Positions 54,901 through 64,000 of a DNA stretch of 64,000 bases are shown in pieces. How positions within the stretch are numbered: the stretch's first letter is position 1; the number at the start of each line of letters is the position of its first letter. The translations under genes were made by a program, and so were the position numbers. The notes beneath the pieces were generated by a model that saw nothing but the letters and a program-made list of their open reading frames with translations, searched no databases and had not been told where the DNA came from. Where the stretch lies: the NCBI GenBank assembly GCA_006384855.1, contig VCJN01001829.1, positions 62,001-126,000 of the forward strand, written 5' to 3'. This DNA comes from Tetraselmis striata. Its lineage: Eukaryota; Chlorophyta; Chlorodendrophyceae; Chlorodendrales; Chlorodendraceae.

Positions 54901-57740
54901 ATGGTTGGGCCAGTCGTTGTGAAGGGTGTAGAAGTTGAGACGAACGGGTGATAATGCCGTGGCAAACACAGGAATTATTCGGATGGCATTAACGGGTCGA
55001 AAGCAGAACTGTTGAAGTCGCACAGCTTCACCATTGAATAGTGACTTTTTTCTGCGGAACCAGTTCTAATATCCGTGCAGTATTCGTGCTGTGTGCTGAT
55101 ATATCTTGTTATTCTCTTTGCGGATGGGCCGTGGCGATGTGAATAATTATACCGCGAACCCAAGCGTGGGTACCATAACTCAGAATGGGGACTTTGACGT
55201 TGGCTGTGCTGCTGAAGCTCCCCCCCCCCCCCCCCTCCCCCGGCTCCTTTCCTCGCTGATACGCCAGCCCAAGCGCCAAGCGTGGCCCACCTTGCGCGTG
55301 CAGTCGACGCTATGCGCCATCCGCGCCGCAATTCGGCCCCATGTCGTGAGACCGCTCCCCGAGGGGCCAGAGACCGCCATGTGGGGGCAGCGCTCCGCCA
55401 TACCGCCCGCGGCAGCGCGCCGCTGGTTGACCTAAGAGCGGGCGCAAGGGGAGGGGGGCGGGGGGGCACAGCGCTGTGTGTGTCAGGGCTGCCGGCGCAC
55501 CTGTAAAAACCTTGAGCATACAACTCCCCAGGGTGCTCCCCATAGTTCCACTGTGACATATTTGACATTTATTCATTTCCTTTTGGATGGGCCAACTTCA
55601 AGCGATATCTTAACCAATCAGTCTATGAGGATGGAATTTCGGTAATGATAATAGTAGTAGAAAATGTGTTGATAGTTTGGATTACTGTGAAAGGAAGCCA
55701 ACAGACATGTAAAACTTCGGTCAATATTGCGAATCGGGTATATCTCAGCCGTATTGCGAATCGGTTCCGGAAGGGCCTAAGTACATTGCTTGAGTTTATA
55801 TTGCCCACCTATTCAGGCGGAAAACATTCACGCACTGTTAGAAATTATATCGGGATACTGCAATGCAGAGCGATGCCCAACAATGACGTAAATCATACTG
55901 GCAACTATTCTTACACGTTACGTTTACGCGCCAGGTACGGGTGATTCTCATAACGAAACGCGTATTTATTCTGGTTAGGATATCAAAGCGCGTTTGGTAA
56001 GGATTTCAAACGCCGTGTGATCAAGTGTACTAGACACGAAGCATCACCTAATCCTTACCGCGTGGAAACAATCTACCACGATGGAAATTCAGCAATGATA
56101 ATATGATAATCGAATATAATAGCAGAATATATTACAATGGAAAAAATGCTAGAAGGGTGGCAAAACACGGTCAATATTGTTGGCCACCTATGCGCTAGTA
56201 GGGAAAAGCTTGGAGGTGCGTTGGCAATCATCCGAGAGGCTCCGGTCCAACGCTGGAATGTGAGCTAGTCAACTCCCCGCCCCCAACACCGCCCCCCTCT
56301 GCCTAATCCTCCAAATTGGTGGTTACACCTTTTGAGTGGCAATTTCAGCGGCAGGCTGCACAGGCACATGTCCAGAAGGGGGGGGGGGGGGGGGTCACCT
56401 CCAGCGCGTCGCGCATCGAGCGGATGGCCTCCTTGGCCTCGCTGCAGCCGATCAGCTGCGCCAGCTCCGTCTCCAGGAAGAAGGCCTTGCTGTCTGGTGT
56501 CGATGGTGTGTGTGTGTGTGGGGGGGAGGCAGCCGTGCCACTCAGCCTCCCTGCCGGACGCTGCCGGATGCTGGCCGTGCAATGATCGCCTATACATGCC
56601 ATAATCACGCTTTGGGTCCGCTAGCCCTTGCTGGTTGCCGCCCCCTTGCAACGAGGGGAAAGCTGCATACGCCTGGGAATATACACGGCACAGGTACCAG
56701 CGCGGAATCTTGGACTTGTTAATCGTGGGAAGAAACACTCTATGTTGGGAATCCGTGGACCCAATTCAGAGTTACTTTCAAGGGGGCGGGGGAGGAGGCG
56801 GGGGGCACAGTGTCAACACGGTAATAGGGAAGGGCAAAACAACTAAGAACCTGGAAGACCACCGCGAATCAAAATCTGCCCAACTTGTCGGTATGCAGAC
56901 AACACTACAGCAAATGTTCTTATACTTGGTGTGCAGCCACACTTTACAAAGTATATAGTTCGCTCTTGACAGTGCTTTGGAGCCTGGTGAGGGTGTGGAG
57001 GGGCTGCGTGTGGGGCGGGGGCGGGGGGGTGGGGGGGGGGGGGGGGGGGGGGGCGGACCCGTGTCCACATCCCCGGCGGGGCGCAGCGGCACGATGTCAT
57101 CCAGGTCCACAAACAGGCAGTGGCCGGGCTTGCAACGGAAGTAGCGCTGGCCGTCCACCTTGCCGTCGTTGGCGCTGGTGGTGCGCTTCACGTCCAGCGC
57201 GAGGCCCACGACCTGTTGCCCCTCCTTGGCGAACGCCGCCGGCCCCAGGTACATCACCGTGCCGTGGCGCTCGCCGGCCGCCACTCGATCCCCCGGCCAG
57301 AACTTGGCGGCGTTCACTGTATCCCCCAGCCGCTGATCCTCCAGCTTGAGCTGCCGCATGCGCCGCGCCTCCTCCTTCAACCGGGCTGCGATGTCATGCG
57401 CGCGCGGCCCGGCCTCCTCCTGGACTGCCGGTACTACGGGAGCGCGCTGCTCTGCCTTGGGCGGTGCTCCGGCGGGGAGTGGCGCGGAGGGTGCAGAGGA
57501 CGCACCGCGCCGCGCCGGGGACGCCTCCCGCGACGCCTTCCCACCCTTTCCCGACCCCTTGCGCTGACGGATCAGCGCCAGCGCCGCCTCTGCGTCCTGC
57601 TTGGACACCTCGCACGAGGCCGGCGGCGCCGGGGGGCGGCCGGCGCGCCGGGCGGGTGGGGAGCCTTCCCGCTCTGGTGGCGCCCAGCGCCTGCGTGGCG
57701 GGTGGCCTCCGTCGGCGGGAGGCGACCGTGGCATCACCAT
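45913..57740 (-). CDS. CAP-Gly domain protein with tandem CbbX/SpoVK-type AAA modules (13 exons)
   Basis: Thirteen exons join without a phase conflict: 57740-57059, 56493-56399, 55431-55291, 53838-53645, 52750-52463, 51162-51036, 50216-50094, 49817-49618, 48610-48534, 48358-48244, 47459-47257, 46487-46423, 46047-45913 (stop TGA). They give about 814 residues. Residues 1-147 are Pro/Arg-rich with a helix ([16 protein letters not shown]). Residues 148-218 form a CAP-Gly domain ([20 protein letters not shown]). AAA-1 (about 228-509) is degenerate. AAA-2 (about 530-800) has Walker [10 protein letters not shown] (578-586), pore loop YVGQT (618-622), Walker B LFVDEA (D641, E642), NPGLRSRF with R695 and R697, and sensor-2 NGRAVRNL (755-762). 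CAP-Gly domains bind microtubule ends or EEY/F tails, so the ATPase may be tethered to the cytoskeleton (inference). The start codon is tentative: the frame stays open to 58229. Confidence 0.85.
51036..56493 (-). other. Degenerate first AAA module (exons 2-6)
   Basis: Exon 3 has GPSGSGLTT (281-289), where the P-loop Lys is Leu. Exon 4 lacks the YVGQT pore loop and has LLIDDA (347-348) in place of the DE Walker B pair. Exon 5 has RSPLGAALG where arginine fingers should be. The fold is otherwise traceable to the sensor-2 helix [20 protein letters not shown] in exon 6. It is probably a non-hydrolysing structural module. Confidence 0.8.
57031..57053. repeat. Poly-G tract (poly-C on the sense strand) at intron 1 start of the CAP-Gly/AAA gene
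   Basis: On the coding strand the intron starts gtccgc and then about 23 C. The tract continues with interruptions to about 57011. Confidence 0.92.
57059..57740 (-). other. Exon 1 of the AAA gene: CAP-Gly domain
   Basis: Encodes [20 protein letters not shown] through [10 protein letters not shown]. The canonical GKNDG groove motif is SANDG here; the following G-x-RYF is kept. The exon ends GDVDT plus one base, and the next exon completes Asp and continues [15 protein letters not shown]. The CAP-Gly and AAA parts are therefore joined by an in-phase splice rather than merely adjacent. On the opposite strand a 393-codon frame is open, but it is a shadow. Confidence 0.82.
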
Positions 57741-58550
57741 GTCCCGAAAACCGATCCCTGTCGAGGCTGCGGATTTGTGTTTCGTCTCCCTGCTGCTTCC
57801 CGTGTGCCTCGGACGACTCGCTTCACGTCCTGGCGGGGGACGCTTGTGTTTACCGATACTCACACCCTCCGATCGCCACCGCCCGCGCTGGCCCCGCGTC
57901 TTGCGCCTCCGCCTCCGCCTAAGCTTGCGATAGCGGATAGCCAGTCGAGAAGCCCCTGGTGGGAACGAAGGCGTGCACGAGACTATCAGGACAGCTCTCA
58001 AGGGGCTGGTTTCCCGGGGCGGCAAGGTGCAGGTGTGGTGGGCGAGGCTGGCGCAGATGCAGCGACTAGTGGCGAGACTGAGAGCGGGGGGCTGCCACGG
58101 GGAATGGGCGCCGGGCGAGGCTTGCGGAGAGGCCGTCAAATCTGGGATCGGTGTTTGGCAGGGCCAGCGCCAGCGGCTATGGTCGGTTTCGGGGTGGCTC
58201 CGCTGCCAGGTCGCGCTCCAAGCAGACACACCGGCCAGCGATCACCTTCGGCATGCGATGTGCATGTGCCGCCTGTTGCTCGCGCTCGCAGCCATCTGTA
58301 GTACTAACAGTAGCGACTAGGTCTCGTCGAATAACTTCAGGTTTTTAGGGTTCGGGGGAAATTACGACCTGAAACGATGACGACGACCCAAATCGTCCCT
58401 TTCCAACATTGAGAAATTCCGCATCGATTTCGCAATGTACTCGTCAGTATATCTCAAGCCTGGACGAACATACTGTCCGCGGCGGTACTAGCAGTACCTG
58501 TACGCCTGTAATGTAGCGCAGCAGGGAGTACCTGTAGGTACCATGATGAT
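57741..58550. other. 5' region of the CAP-Gly/AAA gene and intergenic DNA
   Basis: On the minus strand the frame upstream of the tentative ATG stays open to 58229 (Arg-rich, RRRRRRKTRGQRG), so an N-terminal extension is possible. There are no clear promoter motifs. Confidence 0.35.
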
Positions 58551-59777
58551 GTGACTACATGCGCTCTGAAGATACCGTCGCCGGGCGAATTAGTGGCACA
58601 CCCTCCGTCAGCAGCCACTGTTTCCCTCCCAGAATCGCTGCCAGGTTCTACTGCTCCGCCCTCGGGTACGGGTTCGGGTGCGACCTCCGATCAACCCGCG
58701 ACCATGGTTGTCCAACGCCACCTCAGCCGTGCGATTCGCTTGCGTGACTTCGTGGCCCTCGATCTCAGCTTCCAACGTACTGGTGCAGCGGCCTCGCGAC
58801 TTGATACCCTGCGCATGTACAGCGCGTGCGGGCCGGGCTCCCTATCGCTTTTCCAGTCGGATCACGAGTCCGCCCGCAAGATTCCCCATGCTGCTTATGC
58901 GGCCGCCGCTGCGCGGGTACTGGGCCTTTGCCCGCGCGGAGGTTCCGCGCTTGTCACTTGCCCTGGCCCAACGTGTGGTATTGATCCCTTATGGCTTCGC
59001 TCTACGGATGGCTCAAACCGGAGCGCTACGGATTTCATCGTGGATCATCTACCCATATGCCCCGTAGCGAACTACAAGCACCGCATGCATACCGCTTTGA
59101 AGAATCTGTGGGCATCTGTGGCAATTGATGCGGGGGCGGTGCTTGACCGGGACCGCTCGGGAGCCGGCGACTTGACCCTTGAGACGAGTGGGCTGCGCCC
59201 AGCGGGCCGCTCGCGGCCGTCGGACCTGACGCTGGCGGGGTGGGGAGGGGCAGCGTGCGATTACATGATCGACTTCGCGTGCGTGTCCTCCACGACCCCC
59301 ACTTGGAGCAACGACCCCCGCTGGTGCATCCCGGGAATCGCGGCGACCGAGGCGGAGCATGCTAAGTTGGCAGCGGACCGGGCGTCTTCCGCCCCAGTGC
59401 AGGGTGTTCACCGGTACTACCCTTTTGTGGTTGAGGACCGCGGCCGACTCGGGAAGTCCGCTTTGACTGTGGTCTACATCTTCGCGGTGCTGTTGGCTGT
59501 GCGCAACTTCCCTGGCGGTCCTTCCGCCCCGACCTCTTGCTTTCTTCGTGGTCAATCCGTTCAGGCACTTCGAAACTTTGTCGCCGGCCAACCTGCTGAT
59601 TTCCGCCGTCACCTGTCGCGCACACGGCGGGGGCTGTTGCAGCGTGTCTCGGCTTGCGTGCATGGTACCCTGGGCGGCATTCTCTCTGCCGGTGTGCAGA
59701 TGGCCAAGTCTGATGCGTGTGCTCGTGCCCACTCTGCGTCTTCTCATGTTCCTGCTTCCACCCCGCAGTCGATGTAG
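58551..59777 (+). CDS. Retroelement C-terminal domain: zinc knuckle and PD-(D/E)XK-like nuclease (best copy)
   Basis: An open frame of 408 codons beginning at a GTG, so its true 5' part is missing. After a Ser/Pro/Thr stretch it reads LRDFVALDLSFQRTGAAASR, then a Cys/His segment (TCPGPTCG ... VDHLPICPV ... KHRMH), then RPSDL (Asp225), DYMIDFA (Asp237, Asp241), a helix EAEHAKLAAD and HRYYPFVVED. This order matches the C-terminal zinc-knuckle plus restriction-like nuclease region of many non-LTR-type reverse transcriptases. The RT itself is absent, so the copy is 5'-truncated, as is usual for target-primed elements. A C-terminal Ser/Ala tail follows RGLLQRVSACVHGTLGGIL. It is one of three copies in this window. 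Confidence 0.6.
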   Translation: MTTCALKIPSPGELVAHPPSAATVSLPESLPGSTAPPSGTGSGATSDQPATMVVQRHLSRAIRLRDFVALDLSFQRTGAAASRLDTLRMYSACGPGSLSLFQSDHESARKIPHAAYAAAAARVLGLCPRGGSALVTCPGPTCGIDPLWLRSTDGSNRSATDFIVDHLPICPVANYKHRMHTALKNLWASVAIDAGAVLDRDRSGAGDLTLETSGLRPAGRSRPSDLTLAGWGGAACDYMIDFACVSSTTPTWSNDPRWCIPGIAATEAEHAKLAADRASSAPVQGVHRYYPFVVEDRGRLGKSALTVVYIFAVLLAVRNFPGGPSAPTSCFLRGQSVQALRNFVAGQPADFRRHLSRTRRGLLQRVSACVHGTLGGILSAGVQMAKSDACARAHSASSHVPASTPQSM

Positions 59778-60827
59778 AGGACCTTTCTGATTGCCTTTTA
59801 TTTTGGTGATTTCCGATATCGCCTTCTGCTGCTAGCTCATGTAATTAATTATGATGATGTGACACCTGCCCCGGTAGCGCGACCACAGGGGTTTAGGGTT
59901 TAGGGAGATAACTGCTGGGGTTATCTCAGTTACCCTGCAGGGAGATACTACAGGTAGTCGCTAATAATCCAATTTTACGGGCACTCATTCTTAATTTTAT
60001 TAGATAGGTACAAAAACCGCAAGCCAAGGGCCCTACAGTCAGACCTACACTACGTTTTGCGGGCGGCTCGAGCGCGACGGCGGGCGGCGGCTTGCTGATG
60101 ACGAGCCCCCACCTGCCGACGCGATCAGGCGCTGGCGAACCATCACGGATGATGACGATCGCCACGAGGAGGCGCCGATCCCGCCTCACGACTGGCGCGG
60201 AACGGCGCGGGGCGCGGGAGTCCAAACCAGCGAGCAAGCATACTCGGCAGACGTGCCGTCCCCAAAGCCACAGGGGCCTTCGAAGGGTCACATGAGTTGC
60301 TCCCGCGCGGCGGAGAGCGGTGGGGCGGTGCTGCGGCAGGTGGGGCTCCTGTAGGGGTCGGCCGGAAGGCGGGTCGGAGGATGGGGGAGACGAGGGCCGA
60401 CTCGGCGACTGCCTGTCGCGAACGGATGCCCCCCCCCCCCCCCCCCCCCCCCCCCCGACGACAGATCAGCCGGGACATGCCGGGATCTGTTTGCTGCAAG
60501 CGAAGGATGTTAGGGGCTTGGCTGGATGACAAGGGGGTCTTGATAATTTTCTCGCTTCCACGCTCTGTCTCCTACTTATCAGGCGTCTTCAGTGACGGTC
60601 AGACACTCGGACGGTGGCAGAGAAACGAGTGATAAAATCGCTAGTTGAGAGGATACGAAGCACTGAACTGCCGCCTGTGTAAGGACTACTAATAATCCGC
60701 AGAATGTAGCGACCGTTGGATACCTGTCATGCGTTATGGCGTGTCCCCGCAAAGGGAGCAATAAATGGCGACAAACAATCCCAAATAAAAGTGGCCGCTG
60801 CTGAGTGCTAATCTCCCCCTTTATCAG
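59778..60827. other. Intergenic region or 5' intron of the carrier gene
   Basis: Holds a short TTTAGGG-type repeat (59891-59905) and a poly-C tract (about 60427-60456). The first exon(s) of the carrier gene should be here or further left but could not be placed. The acceptor cccctttatcag precedes 60828. Confidence 0.45.
59891..59905 (+). repeat. Short interstitial telomere-like repeat
   Basis: Two TTTAGGG units (gtttagggtttaggg), the plant/green-algal telomere motif. Too short to be a telomere. Confidence 0.6.
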
Positions 60828-63800
60828 GTGTTCGACGATTTCGACACCAACGGCGATGGATACCTTGACTCCCGAGAGGTGCGCCGCCATCGCCCCTGCT
60901 GCTGCTGCCGCTGCCACCACTGCCAATGCCAAGCGCCATCCCCCCCCCCCCCCCCGCCCCCGTCCTGCCCGCGCCCGCCCGCCTGCTTGCTTCCCGCAGA
61001 TAAAAGCGCGCATGGAGCGCCTCGGCCTGCCCATGTCCGCCCAGGCCGTCGATGACTTCGTTCGGAACTGGGACAGGTACTACGCCACCCTACCCTACGC
61101 CCCCCCCCCCCCTCCCCCCGCCTCCCTACAATGCAGTCACTGAAACCACAGAGGGCCCGCTCTGACGCACACCCTACCCGCTCTGGCCGCCATCTGTCGC
61201 GCGCGCGAGCGCAGCAACAAGGACGGGCGCATCTCGCTGGGGGAGTTTGAGCGCTTCGCGGCGATCCGGTCCGCGGAGCTGCGCGACGCGTATGAGGACA
61301 TCCGCAGTCACTCTCAGGCATCGCATTACCCCCCCCCCCCCCCCCCCTTCCTGCTCTCCTTATTCGCGCCATACCGTTTCTCCACGCCAGTCATCTGGGC
61401 GGCCACACTCGTCAAAAACCAAGGGGGTGCCGGTAAGGTTAGGCATCCATTGGATAGCACATCTCAAAGTATTTTTTAAGATATATCCAAGATAATATGG
61501 TACATTTCAAAACTTTCCTCAGTTTGAAAATTTTGGCACTTGATACATGGAATTCCCACAGAACTCATACATAAATAAGCTTATCGATAACACCTCTAAT
61601 CCCCATCCCCGCAGCAGGTCCAGCAGGGGCGGATAAGCGCATCATCCCCCGGTGCTGAGCGTCTTTCTGCGCGGCGCAGGGCGAGATGGTGGAAGCCGAC
61701 CTGCGCGCCGCACTCCATGGCCTGGGTCTCAAGGCCTCAGATGCCGCCGTGCACAAACTCCTGCGGTACGGCCCCACGCTGCAGCTAGATGCCCGGGGCA
61801 GGGGGGGAGGGGGGGGGCTGAGGGTCATGAAGGCTCGCGGGCTACATACCAAGAACTCTGATGCGATCCTGATGCGATTCTGATCCGCCTGATGCATGTG
61901 ATCCTCATCTTGGATTGGTAATCCATGCGGATCCCTGCAGTGCCGATGCCCCTTTCATGGCCTGTGCTGCGGGTGGTCGCAGGCAGGCGGACGCCAACGG
62001 CGATGGCCGGATATCCTTCGAGGAGTTCCGCGCCTTCCTGCTCTTTGCGCCCGGCCGGGTGCCGGCGGATCTGTTTGACTACTGGGGCCGATGCTCCGCC
62101 ATCGACATCGGGTACCCCCGCCCCTCCCCCCCTTCAAGCTTACGCCCGCCTCCTTCTCCATTCCATCCATCCGTGCTACGGCGACGAGATAGTGTAACCT
62201 CCTGCCGGTGACATTTACACCCACCACAAAAAAGCATGGCTGTTGATACAGGGGGTTTAATTCCGTTGTTCTCCGATGCCGAAGTGCTATTCACATCGGG
62301 GCGACGCACTCAGAATAACCCCCATCATAAGCCTCAAATGACTGGGCTTGCAAGCATCCTATGGGGACATTTGCTGCATTTCCGAAAAATAATGTGGTAT
62401 CGCTTTAGTTTTTACAAGAGACACATGAAGAGTCTTCAAGACAGGAGAAATACCATTACCGCGTAGGGCAGCACTACAAGGTTATGACTTTCCATGATAT
62501 GAAGGAGGGGATTCACGAGGGTGGGTAGAACCATCAAATAATTATTGTGAATGGGCTGGCTAAGCGCGAGTGGCGGGACATTGAATGTTAATGATTGGTA
62601 CTCATATCCGGGATGGGTGAAGAACGGGTGCACTGAATGCTGCAGTGAAACAATCCTCAAGAATAGTGTGCGCAGGTGAACAATAATACACTTATTGACA
62701 TATTAGCTGCTATTTCATATGTATGTATGTATGTATGCAGATATACTATATGTTCTTATATATACAAACTGGTGCCAACGCGATAATAAGAACACTGCAA
62801 GCATGAACCTGCCTTACCTGCCGGGGGTCAAATATGAGCAACACCATTACAGCGGAACTATCGCAAATGCTCTTTTGGGTATCTTGCAAGCCTAATTTGA
62901 TGCTTATAATGATGGTTCCTAAAAAGTGAGTTTATACTATGCGGGTAGAATGATATACGGGTATATCATACAGGTAGTGGGGGATGATGCCGCGGCCTGG
63001 CTGATGGCAACACGGTGTCATCGCGTGCGGCGCCCTGACTGGCTGGCTGGCTGGCTGGCGGCGCAGGGAGGACATGTGCAGCGTGGACGAGTACGTGGAC
63101 GGCCGCTCCGCCGCCATCACGCTGGTGGCGGGCGGCGTCGCGGGCGCGGTGTCGCGCACCGCCACCGCGCCAATGGACCGCCTCAAGACGATGCTGCAGG
63201 CCAACGCGAGCGGCGCCGCGGGCGTCAGCATCCCGCAGGTGCGACGCGGGCATGTCGCAGCCGCTAACATGGGCAACCGGGCACCCCGTGCGCGATGCTG
63301 AGCGCCGGAAATGGAACCACAACTGTTGCATTGCTCACTACGTTCCCTGCTGCAAACTTGGTGAGGGCGACCACAGCAGGCCAAGGAGACGGCGGCTCAA
63401 AGGCACGGTCGGTGTGGCAACAGCTCGGTCAGTGTCCGAAGCCGCGAGGGGGGAATGGGGAGAGGAGGGGGGCTTTTCTTTTTTTATTGGCGGCGTCGCA
63501 ATTCTCCATCTATAGTGCCGGAGCAGCACCTAGGAAAGTAACAAGTGTTCCCCCGCACATCCGATACACCACACCACAAAACAATACACAATGCCGTCTA
63601 GGGGTCGCTCAAGGATTCCCAGCTAAATCCGTGTCCAGGCGGGCTAAAGATCTTTCACTTTATCGTTAATAACTCCAAGCAAGTGCGATATGAATTCACA
63701 TTTTTATACGGGTCATTTCGCATTTTATCCCTGTAGCGCATCAATGTAAAATGGTGTAATGTGTGTGTATGCAGCTGCTACTGCCGCCCCTATGAGAAAC

Positions 63801-64000
63801 CTTCTCACAGCATCAAACTGGGATTCAACTCTAATGGACGGACTTGGGCGCAACACAGCTGTATGACTGTACTGCCGTCGCTGCGGCCGCCAGGGCCTGC
63901 GCGCCATCTACCGGCAGGGCGGCTGGCGCGCCTTTTGGGTGGGCAACGGCGTCAACGTGCTCAAGATCGCGCCAGAGACGGGGACCAAGTTTCTGTGCTA
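60828..64000 (+). CDS. EF-hand mitochondrial carrier (SCaMC/APC, ATP-Mg/phosphate type), partial at both ends
   Basis: Seven exons join in phase: 60828-60878, 61000-61076, 61215-61317, 61680-61765, 61983-62111, 63067-63238, 63894-64000 and beyond. EF-1 is [14 protein letters not shown]-2, completed across a splice, is [14 protein letters not shown]-3 ([12 protein letters not shown]) is degenerate. EF-4 is [26 protein letters not shown] linker leads into carrier repeat 1: [20 protein letters not shown], with the PxD/ExxK/R signature as PMDRLK, then [20 protein letters not shown]. This class sits in the mitochondrial inner membrane, exchanges ATP-Mg for phosphate and is gated by cytosolic calcium through the EF-hands. 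The N-terminal exon is not found, and carrier repeats 2 and 3 lie beyond the window. Four introns have C-rich runs soon after the donor. The intron after 61317 uses a GC donor. Confidence 0.9.
61329..61347 (+). repeat. Poly-C tract behind the GC donor of carrier intron 3
   Basis: Nineteen C starting 12 bases after the exon end at 61317. Confidence 0.92.
62718..62737. repeat. (TATG)n microsatellite in a carrier intron
   Basis: About four tatg units, within the 955-bp intron 62112-63066 that is otherwise without recognisable content. Confidence 0.8.

Noticed and set aside
57120..58301. 393-codon plus-strand ORF
   Set aside because: It lies antisense to the CAP-Gly exon, whose minus-strand product has a recognisable domain and in-phase splice. 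The plus frame is a GC-rich shadow.
63894..64000. Separate gene at the window end
   Set aside because: The segment joins in phase to the exon ending 63238 and reads as the second half of carrier repeat 1.

Overview
The window looks like nuclear DNA of a unicellular eukaryote, most likely a green alga (inference). Three protein-coding genes are split by spliceosomal introns whose exon phases join consistently. Their products are eukaryotic types: an EF-hand mitochondrial carrier, a CAP-Gly protein and an F-box-like fragment. Most of the rest is transposable elements, satellites and homopolymer tracts. There are no operons, ribosome-binding sites or CRISPR arrays.

Layout. 0-8.4 kb: degenerate copy 1 of a tyrosine-recombinase (YR) element (1.54-4.72 kb), then AT-rich dispersed and tandem repeats. 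8.5-9.9 kb: 3' exons of a GH1 beta-glucosidase (+). 10.6-12.0 kb: an apparently intronless protein kinase (-). 12.3-15.5 kb: YR element copy 2 (-). 16.3-21.2 kb: remnants of a retroelement C-terminal nuclease domain, unrecognised ORFs and a decayed second YR gene next to a Pro-rich ORF. 21.8-29.1 kb: two opposed copies of an unrecognised repeat, fold-back and inverted-repeat elements, and a 2.7-kb PIF/Harbinger-like element with TAA target-site duplications and an internal higher-order minisatellite. 29.8-33.0 kb: YR element copy 3, the best preserved. 33.4-35.6 kb: a second retroelement C-terminal domain. 37.2-44.1 kb: a decayed transposase-like gene (EnSpm/TNP2-like, tentative) with an inverted partial duplicate, and an F-box-like exon. 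45.9-57.7 kb: a 13-exon gene (-) encoding CAP-Gly plus two CbbX/SpoVK-type AAA modules. 58.6-59.8 kb: a third nuclease-domain copy. 60.8-64.0 kb: an EF-hand mitochondrial carrier of the SCaMC/APC type (+), running off the window.

Two items stand out. The first is a 3.2-kb element with DIRS/Ngaro-like split direct repeats, a gag-like RG-rich ORF and a tyrosine recombinase, but no reverse transcriptase. It has the same layout in all three copies. The second is the CAP-Gly/degenerate AAA/active AAA fusion, reconstructed here exon by exon. A third pattern is poly-C runs (sense strand) close behind many 5' splice sites.
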